Assembly (NCBI GenBank): GCA_028551475.1
Contig: CM052361.1
Location: 13,213,501 to 13,277,500, forward strand
Origin: Casuarina equisetifolia
Taxonomy: Eukaryota > Streptophyta > Magnoliopsida > Fagales > Casuarinaceae
Reading direction: 5' to 3'
DNA: 64,000 bases
Shown here: positions 13,600 to 24,835 of the stretch, in pieces
Layout of the letters: the number at the start of each line of letters is the position of its first letter
Numbering within the stretch: position 1 is the stretch's first letter
Notes under the pieces: model-generated
The model's database searches: none
What the model was told of the DNA's origin: nothing
Seen by the model: only the letters and a program-made list of their open reading frames with translations
Program-made: the position numbers and the translations under genes

Positions 13600-13850
13600 C
13601 TTGCCTGTGTGCGTTGACCATCGCTTGCATTAGCCTTGGCCATGCCTTGCCTACACATGCCAACCTTGCTTGCCTTAGCATCAATCGTGCCCTTGCTTGC
13701 ACTCGCACCTTGGCCATGCCTTACCCTTGTGTGCTACCCTTGCTTGCCTCGGCCTTGCCTTACATTGGCCTTTGCATTGCCCACATGCACTAGCTTTGCC
13801 CTAGCCTTGACCTTGCCTTGCCTTGCCCATTCATCTTAGCCTTCCCCACA
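13600..13850. repeat. Degenerate CCTTG-type short repeat
   Basis: The pentamers CCTTG and GCCTTGC recur many times with irregular spacing (for example CTTGCCTACACATGCC, GACCTTGCCTTGCCTTGCCC), with interspersed CATGC. The local frame at 13,636-13,839 is a by-product of the repeat and is Ala/Leu/Pro-rich without family resemblance. It looks like a decayed minisatellite inside element B. Confidence 0.55.
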
Positions 13851-14653
13851 TGTTGTTTGTCTTTGGGGTCACTCCTCTTCTCTATAGATTTCTTCACCTC
13901 ATCAAAGCCCCTTAGTGTAACCTTTATTTTTTACAACTCCACAACACATTTTTATTAATGTCTTTTAGTTTTTAGGCCTTTATCTTGTATAAACCTCTAA
14001 GAGATATTGGTGTCCTTAAAAGACTATTCCCCTTGCCAATCTTTTTATAATTGCAATAGAGTTTCTTTGTAGCTATCAAAAACATCCTAGAAGCTACTCC
14101 CTACTCCTATTCAACCCTTTCATTTATGGTGTGAAAGGTCTAAATATTGTTACCTCCCTAAATCCATGGCATTGTAGCGAGCGTATTTTGCTTAGGAGGG
14201 ATATTTTCCCACTTTTCTATTCCTTTTGTTTGTTAATCAACAAGGAGCCTTTTTCTTAAAGGTTTGAAACCTAAAGTTATCTTTTTCAAATTTCCTCTTC
14301 TATTCCCTTTTTCTGAAGGTTTTGATTCCAATTAGATCACTCTACCCTTATGCTGCAACAAGGCCTTCTACATGAGGTTTTTCTTCCAATTGTTAATCCC
14401 CTTAAGGAACAACATTGTCATGGTTGCAGGAGTTTCCTAACTAGAGGATTTTATTGAGATCCCATTCTAGTCTAGCCTCTAATTACTTTAGTCGATGAAG
14501 TTGTAATTAAAGGTGCTAGATGGCCTTTTCTTCAATGGACACATTAGTTGCTCCTTATCCCACCATATGATTATGGTCATTTTCCTCTTAAGTGTTGCAT
14601 CCTATTTGATCTTCTTGCTAGCCTCAAAACCTTAAAGGCTCTAATACCAACTA

Positions 14654-15496
14654 TGATGGCCCAACTAATCTCAAGAGGGACATGAAAAGTCTTAAACCAG
14701 CCATCTTCAATGCTCAACCAACCTCAACCAAGTACCCACAATAACTCCCTTATACAACAAATGAGAGGGGGAATGTCCTACCGTATTTTCCTTATTGATT
14801 TACATCCTTGAAGGTTCATTTATTGAACCCTTTTGGTAAATGGGCTATTATTAAGCCATCAACCAACTTCCCCACTTCCCCATTTAGGACCTTAAATACT
14901 TGCATCTATCTTCCTTAGGCAATTCCTTGTATTGCCACATGTTGGTCTCTTAGGGCTTCATTTAAACTAAATAATCACAACATCTATTTAGGAGTAAGGA
15001 ACTCTAATGGTTGCTCTAATAGCTACCTCTAATTCTTACAATGCTTCACTATGCATGTACTCCTCAATCCATGTGTGCACACTTCCTTATTCACAAGTGC
15101 TATTCTCCATTCCTCAATTTGGCCTTTCGTCTTTCACATCACCACTTCAGCTCACTTACTTAAATGAACACCACAATTCTTTTAGTCCCATGCATGCTAG
15201 TCCTTTATCTTAACCTTGGTCACATCTTCTTATGTGTACCTCAACCTCCACATACATGAAATTTCCCACACCTTTGTGATTTGGTCTTTCTCATTAAACC
15301 ACAGCTTTTAGTAATCATTCAGGCACCTCATGCACCCTTGTCTCATCTCACAATAATACTTTCAAGCTTCATGTTTTGCCAATTGCTTGCTATATTCATC
15401 ACTCCATGGAGACTCAATTAGTATGGTTGTAGCCTACTATTACTTCCTTGCTTGTCAAGTCAAGTTACGTCAAGTAGCCTAGCTATGACATCCATG
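14654..15496 (-). repeat. 5' LTR of element B
   Basis: It is about 840 bp, read on the minus strand from 15,496 to 14,654, followed at once by the primer-site-like TTGGTATTAGAGCC. Compared with the other LTR copies it lacks roughly 150 bp near its inner end. Its outer border meets the outer border of element C's LTR within about five bases. Confidence 0.65.
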
Positions 15497-16424
15497 TGAT
15501 AGTCTAACTATTCTCAAGCACCACTAAGCACCTAGCCTTCAATTGTTACTAAGTAAGCCTTGGAATCACTCATTCTCCCTTGGTTGCTTAGGTTAGTAAA
15601 TTAAGTAAGTGCTCAAAATTAAGGTTGGGAAAGATAACTTCATTCCTAAATATATACAAATGTACAAAAGGGACTTGAAAGGTCACTTCTTTTCAATACA
15701 TGGCCAACATTAACATTTATCCCTCAATAACTCCCTATACCATATTCCTATTAGCCATTTACTCTCCTAAGGGTTCATTTAAGGAACTCCCTTGGTATAA
15801 GGCTCACATTAAGCTCTTTAACCAATCTTCCCACTTCCCTACTTAAATCTTTAAATATCCATATTAAACATCCTTGGCTAACTCCATGTCTCACCACATG
15901 TTAGCTTATTGTAGTCCTATTTAAACTTAACAGTCACCTAATAGCTAACTCTAACACACGATGCTTTGGCTTTCATGTGCTCCTCAATCTACATGTACAT
16001 GTAGCCCCTTGCATGCAAGTGCATGTTGTCCATTCTCCAAATGGCCTTTTGTCTTTCATGATGTCATTTTGGATTGCTTTGCTCGAGTGCATGTCATAGG
16101 GTCATCCCACCTTATGTGGTTTTGTCTTCCATCTTGGCCCAAGGTTACCTCTTTTCATGTGAACCTTGGTCTCAACATACCTAGAATCTCCTCATGCTCA
16201 TGCACCTCAACCCTTTTTATTGAAGCTCGACTCTCATCAACCACTTAGGCACTTCTCGCACCCCTCATCTTATTTCACAATGGTGCTTTCAAGCTTTTTT
16301 CATCCTTAGTCATTTACTACACTCATTACTCTATGTAGACTCATCTTGTTGGCATGGCTATGGTTTTTTACCTTTTAAAATTTTGTCACACTAGGTTATA
16401 TCAAATAACTTATCCATGACATCA
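15497..16424 (-). repeat. 3' LTR of element C
   Basis: It is about 930 bp. On the minus strand it starts TGATGTCATGG after a polypurine run and ends CTATCA at 15,497. It is similar to 19,716-20,711 and to both LTRs of element B. Its outer end is joined directly to element B. Confidence 0.65.
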
Positions 16425-17046
16425 TCCCCCACTTGATTTCACAACCTTTTCAACATAGCTCCAAATGTCTCTTCCACTTGCTCAATTATGCTTCCTTGCA
16501 TACTTTTTCAAAGTTAGTTCCTTTGGTTCATTCTAAATCTATTGTTTCTTTAAATGAGTATGCCCCCATATGAACACCCATGCAAGTTTGGTGTAGAGAA
16601 CCTCCTTAAAGCTCATTATCACCATTTTTCTTTTTGCAGCACTTAAATCAAACCTTTAACTATATTTTTATCTACTAAGACTTCCAAAAACCAAAAAAGA
16701 GAGATCTTTATATCCTCAATCTAGCCTACTCATCCTAGACAACTTAGTGAGTGATGCATTCTTTCCCAGCTAACCTAGTGCGTTAGGTATCCTGCCTTGA
16801 ATAACCCAATGAGTGGAGCATATCTCTCAGTAGCTTCCTTACATGATGAACATAGGCCTTACTGCCTTTAGCTTCTTTATAAAATCCTTATTGCTTCACC
16901 CTCAACAAACACTACCCCTTGCAAACTTTAATTGCTTCCATGTTAATGTAAGGGAAACACCTTCCCTACACACCAATAATTCATTCTTTTATTGGTTTCT
17001 TCACCACAGTGCAACCTTCTCCTCTTAACAAACATGGCCTCTAGCT

Positions 17047-18479
17047 ACAGGTCACTAAAGGCAACCTAAGAGGAGAGTGAATTAAGTTTCTTATTCTAAT
17101 TTATAATCTTCCTAATTACTTTTTTTCACTACTCATTTACTGCACAATTTCAACCAAGTTAATACACTATAAAAGAACCAAGTAATACACATTCAATATA
17201 CTATCACAACAAAGAGTTATATTAATCACAATTTATCAAAAAAATTGGAAACATTATTAAGTTGAAAGTTCAATAGTGACATATGAATGTTAAACCAAAT
17301 TAAATGTATAAGAATAGGAATAGGTTTGTAGTTCTAAGTACTACTAACCATGTATACTTCAAACACTAGGAATCTAACTAATTTTGAAATAATCACATAT
17401 ACAACCAAATAGTGAGATATAAGAGAAGATGCACACAAGTTTTTTTAAGTAATTGAAAATTTTCTTCCAACTCACCTCCTTTGATAGGTTTATTAAATGG
17501 TTCCACTAGATTTTTAAGTGATTGGATTAAGACATTCAACCCACCTCCTTTGATAAACCTATCAAAGGGTACTAAGCACAATATTCCCTTAGATTACTAA
17601 TGACAAGAGTTTAAAGTACAATATAGTAGCAACCTCACAATAATACAACAAATCAAGTCATGGTATGGTATCAAATATAAAATCCCTAAATAATAACAAG
17701 TCTTTGTTCTAAGGATTCAGTAATAGGCTACTAATCATATAATGAAAAACAATCAAACATCAATTAATAGTACAATGAAAGAAAATCTATCAAAGTTATA
17801 CAATGAGAGAAAGCCATAAATAGATTTCCTTTAGAGACTTGGAGTTTCCTTTAAAGATTAGAAAAACTCTCTTCTTAAATTTCATTTTGTAGCCTCTTTT
17901 TTAGATAACAACTCCAATGTCTCTTCTTTAATAGTTTACTATCTTGTCATCTAGGCTTGTAACATAGCATTGTCCTCTCAAATCTCTAAATGGTCACCTT
18001 GGTAGAATGATCAAAAGTCTTCATGGCAACACCTTTTTCTTTTTCTTTTTCAAATCCTTTTCTTTTCTTTTGTTCTTTTGTTGCCCAAAGTCACAAGATG
18101 GGCTTTCTCTTACATAGGTTATACTCTTTGTCTTTCTTATTGCACACATGCTAGCCCCTTTAAATGGGCTTGCTTTCTTTTAAATTAATTTAGCTTCAAG
18201 ACCTGCAAGCCTTTTTTCTCTTTAGTCCAATATAGCCTCTTTCCTAGGCCTATTAAATCTAGACAATACAAGCTAAAAAATTTATAAAAGTACAGGGTTT
18301 TTTTTTAAATAAAGATAAAAGTCATAGATTGGATTTCACCCAATAGTAATTTTAATGAGAAATAGTTCTAGTATTCTTATAAATATATGAATCTAGCTCT
18401 ATGAGGAATATTGTACATAATCATGGAGATAAGCATATAGTCGTTCATCATAAAAAATATTAGTATAATTATTTCAACA
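17047..18479. repeat. Interspersed LTR-like repeat inside element C
   Basis: The start ('GGCAACCTAAGAGGAGAGTG') matches the start of the solo LTR at 8,174, and the middle matches the repeat at 4,450-5,770. The right end is 'ATTTCAACA', like the ATTCCAACA end of the 8.2-9.9 kb solo LTR, after which element C sequence resumes. I could not see a target duplication (TAGCT to the left, TTGGT to the right), so borders are approximate. It probably represents a solo LTR of the same or a related family. Confidence 0.5.
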
Positions 18480-19715
18480 TTGGTGGTTTTACGTTGCACC
18501 ACTCCACATTAGAGGGAAAGGCATCTCCTTTCTATGCACCAATAGCCTACCATTATTAGGTTTCATGATCTGAATGGCAATTCTTCTCAGCCCACCTCTC
18601 CAACTCCTCCACCTAATGCCAGAACACACTAACAATAGAATGGTTCTTAATTCTTTTACTTGCCATCTCAAATCTCAAAAATGCTAGTGGTTTTCCTAAC
18701 CCTCCAACCATTTCTCCTTACTAGCCTACTTAGGCCATGGGCTTTTCTAGCCTACTAGGTGCTTGGTGAAGGACTTCTACTGTAAATGTTTCCTATGTTA
18801 GGGTCTAGTCTTCTACTAGCTAAATAATCTTCTTAATTTAATGGCATTTGCAACCTTGCTAGCCTTTTTGCATGGTTCCTTCCTTAGTCAATCAAACTCT
18901 TATGCAAACTCTTGCTTAAGGCTTAAAAAGGACTTCTACTCTAAAAAATGGTTTTAACCAACAAACATTGGACTCTCTCTTCAAGCTTGGTGTTAGACTA
19001 CTTTGGTTGGTTGTTAGTATGATCAAAGCAACACAAGGCCTATTTCACAACTTCTTAACTTTGATCTCCCAACCTCATCTTAGGGTCAAGTATCTCCCTT
19101 TTTTCCACCTTGAATAGCTAGTCATTGTTAGTATTAGCATCTTGACAAAGCTTCCTTCTTATTTTGATCCAAACCCATTATGGGACTGGACCAACAAATC
19201 CTTTCATCCTTCAGCCTCTATGACCCCTTGGCCTTCCATGTCCATAAGGCCAGTGCTCTCTATATGTGGCCTTCCTTCTTCTAGACTACCTACCCATTAA
19301 AGGTTTGCTAAACATTCTTTGGCTACTTCCATGCATCATTAGCATGCATTTAGATGGACATTGTACTTTAGAGCTCCTTTATGTCTAATGGCTTTCAATG
19401 TACTTTTTTCCTTTTTAGGATGGTTGGTTCATGTCCTTAAGCGCATGACTTTCCATCTCCCAATTCTCTATATAGGAAATGTTTTATTAACTTCACATCT
19501 AATGTTGATGGTGAAATTCTACAAAGCTCCTTTCCATTTTAGTTCTTCTAGACTACATAACCTTATGAACAACCTCCTCCAAATTTGGGTGCCTCCCAAT
19601 CTCAACATTGCCTCCTTGTAGGTGGAGTTAGCCATGGCACTTATGGCCCTTTTTATTTTGCATGCATTAACTGTTTATTAGCCTTAGAACCATAACGCTC
19701 TAATTCTAATTGTAA

Positions 19716-20711
19716 TGATTCAACTATTCTTAAGCACCACCCATTAGCAATCAAACCTAGCCTTCGATAATTGCTAGGTAACCCTTGGATTCACTTGTTC
19801 TTTCTTAGTTGCTTGGGTTGGTAGATTGGATAAGTGCTTAAAATAGAGGTTAGGAAAGGAAAGAACTTCACTCCTAAATATAAATGCATAGGTATAAAAA
19901 GGATCCAAGGGTTTCTCCCTTCAATATATGGCCAATCTTGAGCACTTACCCCGTAGTAACTCCCTAAGCCATAAATGAGAAAGGAAATGTCTTACCACAA
20001 TCCCCATGCCCATTCACTTTCTTAAGGGTTCAATTATAGAACCCCCTTGGTACAAGGCTTATATTAAGCTCTCTAACCAACCTTTCCACTTCCCCATTCA
20101 AGTTTGTAAATATCCACATTAAACATCCTCCTCTTGCTACATCTCAACTTATTGTAGCCTCATTTAAACTTAACAGTCACAACATTTATGGTCTTCAACA
20201 GTTACCTGACAACTACCTCTGAGACACATTGTGCTTCGGCTCTTATGTAGTTGTCAATCTACTTGGATGTGCACCTATCATGCGCAAGTGTTTGTTGTTT
20301 ATTCTCTAGATAGCCTTTCATCTTCCATGTTGTTATTTTAGATTGCGTTACTCGAGTGTGTACCATGTGCATTGCTCAAACCATGGGCTCATCACATCCT
20401 ATGTGCATTCATTTTCTATATTAGCCTAGGGTTGGCTTTTCTAATTTGAACCTCAATCTCAATGTACATGGCATCTCCTTATGCTCATGAGCCTCGACCT
20501 TTCACACTAAACCTTAGCTCTTGTTAATCACTTAGGTGCTTCTTATACCTTAATCTCATATCACAATAATGCCTTCAAGCTTTTTACTTCCCTAATAGCC
20601 TACTATACTTGACACTCCATGCAAATTGTCTTATGGCATGGCTATGGCTCTACAACTCTAAATTGTCACACTAAGTCATGTCAAATAGCCAACATTGACA
20701 TCCATGTAACA
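19716..20711 (-). repeat. 5' LTR of element C
   Basis: It is about 1 kb. On the minus strand it starts TGTTACATGGATG at 20,711 and ends near 19,716, followed by a diverged primer-like site. It is the longest and cleanest copy of this LTR family in the window. Confidence 0.65.
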
Positions 20712-21640
20712 TTTAGCATGATTCACCAGCATTACTAGTCAAGAAGCAAATATTGACATAGAAGTGAAGAAGCTTAAGGTGACAATGCACAAAGGCATGC
20801 ATAAGGGACACACAAGATAAGTAGACACACTAAGGTTTGTGATATGGACCATGGTTAATAGGTGCACCTAACTAAGAGAATAGCAAAGGCACTAAAAGGT
20901 GCTAACCTTCTTCAAGGGAGAATTAGACATGTATCAAAAGAGTATACAAAAGACATCAAGGTTCACACACTAGAAAGACCAACACTCACCGAAAGGAACA
21001 TTGGTGCATGAAATAAAGTATACATCAGCCATTGTCAACATGGCAAGTAGTGATTGGAGGATAGTCACAAAAATTGAGGTGGACCATTGGCTTAATAAAC
21101 TAGGATGGCCACATAAGGCTTAAGAAACAGCTATGGACCTGTAAAGAACAACCATATGGAGGAAATGACAGATGAGAAGATTCTTACATCCAAGAGTTGC
21201 CACATGGATGAGTGGACTATTAGAGTGTTGGAGTTTAAATATAACATTGAAGACCCTAAAGACTTAGATTCTTACATCCAAGAGTTGCCACATGGATGAA
21301 TGGACTATTAGAGTGTTGGAGTTTAAATATAACATTAAAGACCCTAAAGACTTATGCTGGAAGCTTTGGAGGCTAAGTTATAACCTAACCTTAAGAGCGT
21401 AGAGGGGGGGGTTGAGAGACTTCTTCTTTTACTTAATAAGAAGTGAAAACCAAGACTCCAAATATTAATAGGGTAGCTAGGATGCTTAAGGGAGGAAGTT
21501 AAATGCATTAGCCCAACAAGAGGGCTTCTACATAAGCATGGGCAGACGCTCGTATGGAAGTCACATGTCTAGGATGTAAAACACTTGTAAGGGGGGAAAA
21601 GTTCAATAGTACTCCTAAAAAAATGGAGATATGAAGGAAC
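20712..21640. other. Unassigned sequence between element C and the Gypsy relic
   Basis: No convincing coding region or LTR is seen. It is purine-rich on the plus strand. It contains an 88-bp tandem duplication (listed separately). It could be the eroded 3' part of the neighbouring Gypsy relic or a different element. Confidence 0.4.
21179..21354. repeat. 88-bp tandem duplication (two copies)
   Basis: Unit 1 is 21,179-21,266 and unit 2 is 21,267-21,354. Each starts GATTCTTACATCCAAGAG and ends CCCTAAAGACTTA. By eye they differ at only two positions, so the duplication is much younger than the surrounding decayed sequence. It could alternatively be an assembly artefact. Confidence 0.85.
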
Positions 21641-22596
21641 CATGGGGCTATCTTATATTGAAATATTGTATTTATGTTCTACTAAGATTACAATTTCTAT
21701 GCATGTCCCATGTTCACTAGTTCTTCCTTTATTGTGTCCCTTAGACCTTTTAATAACTCTTCAACATCTACCATAGTTATCCCTCAAGGCATTCTCCTCC
21801 CAAGAAAGAAGGACATCTTTTAGATTAAAGATGACCAATTTGTTATATCCAATCCATTATGACCACCATCTTTTCTTCATTTACTGTAACTCCCTTTAAC
21901 CCAATCACATGCCTAAGAAATTTCATCTCATTACCTCTAAATCTGTACTTTAACTCTTTAACATACAACCAATATGCTCGTAGAATCAACAACACTTGTT
22001 GTAGATGGTCCTTACACTTAAAGTGATTTTTACTATAGATCATAGTGTCATCAAAGAAATGGGTTATTCTAGGTCAATTAGTAAAATCCCATGATCGTGA
22101 GCCCATGGTGGGGGAAGCTCTGTGGGCTTGTTGAAAATGTATGGAAACAACCCAATTACAACACTAACCTATGGATTGGGTTCATTATTGCCGCTATTAT
22201 GGCCCGCCTCTTGACTTTGGATGGATACGGATATATACAATAGGATCTCTTCACTTACTTAACCAAGCTCTCTCCCTGCCCTACCCTCATCGACTAGTTA
22301 GGCTTATGGTAGCTCTCCCCGTACAAGCAGCCCATTTGCCTTGACCAGTGAAATTAATGGCCAGATTTTCAAAGTCCTAGAGAATGGGGCCTAGAGTTTA
22401 TAGCCATAGGGTGCCAAGGATTATGTCCACCCCTTGTAGCAGTTGTAGAAAAAAAATCAAGGTCAAATTCTACTCCTTGTAGAGCTACCCTTAACCTATT
22501 ACATTGTCTTGAGCCAAGGAGTCTCTCGCGGTTGACAACCTTCATGCTAAATGACTCCTTGTTCATATTCAACCCCATGCGATTGATCATCCACTC

Positions 22597-23893
22597 TGAT
22601 AACTCTATTTTTATAGAGTTATTTTACCTATTTTAGGTAATAAATAACTTTAATAATTGTGAGAAAACATTTAAACTCCTCTTTATTTACTTAAATTTAT
22701 TTTGTTTATGTAGCACAAGAAGACAAGGAGAAAAGAGATGAACATAGAGAGCCTGATGCTTATTGTGTGGCAAAATCATAATATCAAGATCAAGAGAGTC
22801 AAGATGGGCTTGGGCTTTGAATTATTGTTATTAGATTTTATTGTTATTGGGTTTTCTAAATAATTAGAAAACCCAATCATATTAGGAGTTCAAAGCCTAA
22901 TTAAATTAGGAGTTCAAAACCTAATTAAATTAAGAGTTCAAAACCCAATTGTTTTAGATCTCTAAGACCTAATTCTACTAGGATAAGAGTAGGTCTAAAC
23001 CTAAACCCTATTTAAGAGAAGAGAAGAGGCAAAAGAAAGAGGAAGAGGAAATTGAGCACAACTCAAGAAAGAGGCCAAGAATTCAAGGTTTTCTTGAAAA
23101 GAAGACAAAAAGGGTGACAGACTTCTTGTTTTTGGATTCAAGATGCCTTCTTTATTTCTTATTACCATTCTTCCTCATTATTTCTTTATGCTTTAGTTTA
23201 TTTTTGTTAGAGCTACGATGTAACCTAATTATGATGGTATGAATCTTATGATTATTATGTTTTGTAAGATATTTTATTTATGTGAGTTATATATTATTAT
23301 GATTAATGCTTTTAAGTGATTGGCCACCACTTGAATGATTTGATGTGCATGTTTGAAACTGAGAGGTAATAATATGCAATTGCTTCTTATAATATATAAC
23401 CATGAATTAAATGTGGATAGACATATACCATGTTGTTTGTGTGGCTTTTGGTGATAAGATAATCGAAAGATTTATTGTAAACTGGGAATGTTCATAGATC
23501 CTAATGCATTTGGTTTGTTTCAATTCACATATAGAAATATAGTGAATTAATGAACTAAGTAGGTTTGCTATACCTAGACATAGGATAGTAAATAAATTAG
23601 GAAGTTCGGCCATCACATAGATATTATCCCTCTTGTAAGCATACATAATCTACATTAGTACCTCATAGTTATGGTGAAATCAGACACTCTAACATATTTT
23701 GTGTATTTAGTTTTATTAAATTTAGTTGATTAGTTTATTCTCTATCAATTTGGATTTGTTAGATAAATTCTAGGAGTTATTCACCGTTAGTAATTAGTTA
23801 GCATAGTAATCACCAATCTCTGTGGGACAATACTTTCCTTATCATTATATTACTTGTTCGACATGTTCACTTGCATTTAAAATTCACCAAACA
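22597..23893 (+). mobile_element. Solo LTR (1.3 kb) with CACTC target duplication
   Basis: It starts TGATAACTCT and ends CACCAAACA. CACTC flanks it on both sides (22,592-22,596 and 23,894-23,898). Near the 3' end 'CTCTGTGGGACAATACTTTC' and 'ATTACTTGTTCGACATG' resemble LTR ends common in plant Gypsy elements, which is from memory. The first 30 bases form a short palindrome (AACTCTATTTTTATAGAGTT). It lies inside the retropepsin region of the Gypsy relic. An inverted second copy is at 12,039-13,286. Confidence 0.85.
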
Positions 23894-24204
23894 CACTCGC
23901 TCATGAAGTTATGCAAGATGCCAAAATCCACCAACACCTGTACTCCTATTTGGTGGGAACCCAATTGAGGCATAAGCTTTTAATCATAGGTTGAATGAAA
24001 TCGATTCTCTTTTAGATATCCAAATCTGAATCGGATAGGATAGATGGATCTATCTTTGTATTCATGTATTACTGGAAAAAAATTTTGATTTTTTAGTTAA
24101 GTAGTGTAGCAAGAAGCCCTAAATCCTTGATTTGACTAGCAAAGATGGCACTACTTTGGGCCCAGGAAAAAAAGGGAATGAGCCAGGCTGCTGAGTGCAT
24201 GCCT

Positions 24205-24835
24205 TGTTAGCTTATTTTTTAAGCTCATGTAATGTGGGCTTTATCAATGAGCATAAACAATTTTCTTATAAAGGTATATTAATGTAATAAATATTGGTCC
24301 AGTTAATTAGACAGATTTTGACCTTGATTGCGAGTATGGTGCTAGCTAGTGCGGGCTTTAGTGCACCTTATAGAACTGTGATGTGTCAAGATTATTTGGT
24401 TATCACGTTTTATGTTATATCAGCTAAGTCCCCCCTCTAGCTTATAATATGTGCATTGGGATCCGTATATGGAATTAAGCTTATGGTAAGGGCATAACGG
24501 TCATTTCACGATGATTAGTTGTTATGCTTATTTAATGAAACGGAATAACTATTATTTATTGATCACATATTTGTTCGTTAAAGAGGCACCTGTTCACTAT
24601 TTTCTCTCTACCATTAAGCAATTTTGATTCTATAATTCCATTGCGGAGTTTCGGCTTCTCATCTGCTAGCACACTTAAGTAATAGAGGGTAAGATCTTAG
24701 CTAAGATCCTACTAAAAATCATGCATTTTTAGGTACGCTATTCTCGTTTTGTTTTTTTTTTTTTTAACTCATTCTCAACCAATAACTGATGTTAGATTCT
24801 GGTTCAGTCTCATTTAAGACAAATTTATTCTAACA
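24205..24835 (+). repeat. 5' LTR of the Copia element
   Basis: It is 631 bp, starting TGTTAGCTTA and ending TTATTCTAACA. The primer site begins immediately after it. It aligns along its whole length with 31,117-31,752. Confidence 0.95.

Larger units (their letters stand above)
10063..15496 (-). mobile_element. Non-coding LTR element B (LARD-like)
   Basis: Two similar ends (10,063-11,039 and 14,654-15,496) flank about 3.6 kb without recognisable coding sequence. On the minus strand, TTGGTATTAGAGCC (a tRNA-Met-type primer site) lies directly inside the right end at about 14,640-14,651. A purine run (AAGGGAGGA) lies directly inside the left end at about 11,040-11,048. These fix the orientation as minus. 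The internal part carries a later solo LTR (12,039-13,286), a C-rich tract and a CCTTG-rich stretch. The ends are substantially diverged and the right one is shorter, so the element is an old fossil. Family beyond 'LTR retrotransposon derivative' is not assigned. Confidence 0.65.
15497..20711 (-). mobile_element. Non-coding LTR element C (LARD-like)
   Basis: LTR-like ends at 15,497-16,424 and 19,716-20,711 flank about 3.3 kb of internal sequence. The internal part is related to elements A and B ('CATGATGAACATAGGCC', 'ATGTTAATGTAAGGGAAACACC', 'TATGCACCAATAG'). On the minus strand a run AAGTGGGGGA immediately precedes the TG of the left LTR at 16,424. A diverged primer-like site lies inside the right LTR at about 19,697-19,712. 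No protein domain is seen. A further LTR-like repeat sits inside (17,047-18,479). It is an old fossil, broken and diverged. Confidence 0.65.

Noticed and set aside
13636-13839. Ala/Leu/Pro-rich open frame as a small gene
   Set aside because: It is produced by the degenerate CCTTG repeat; no start context, no family, and it sits inside a retroelement.
12039-23893. The two 1.3-kb LTRs as the ends of one large element
   Set aside because: They are inverted relative to each other, and each has its own short flanking duplication, so they are separate insertions.
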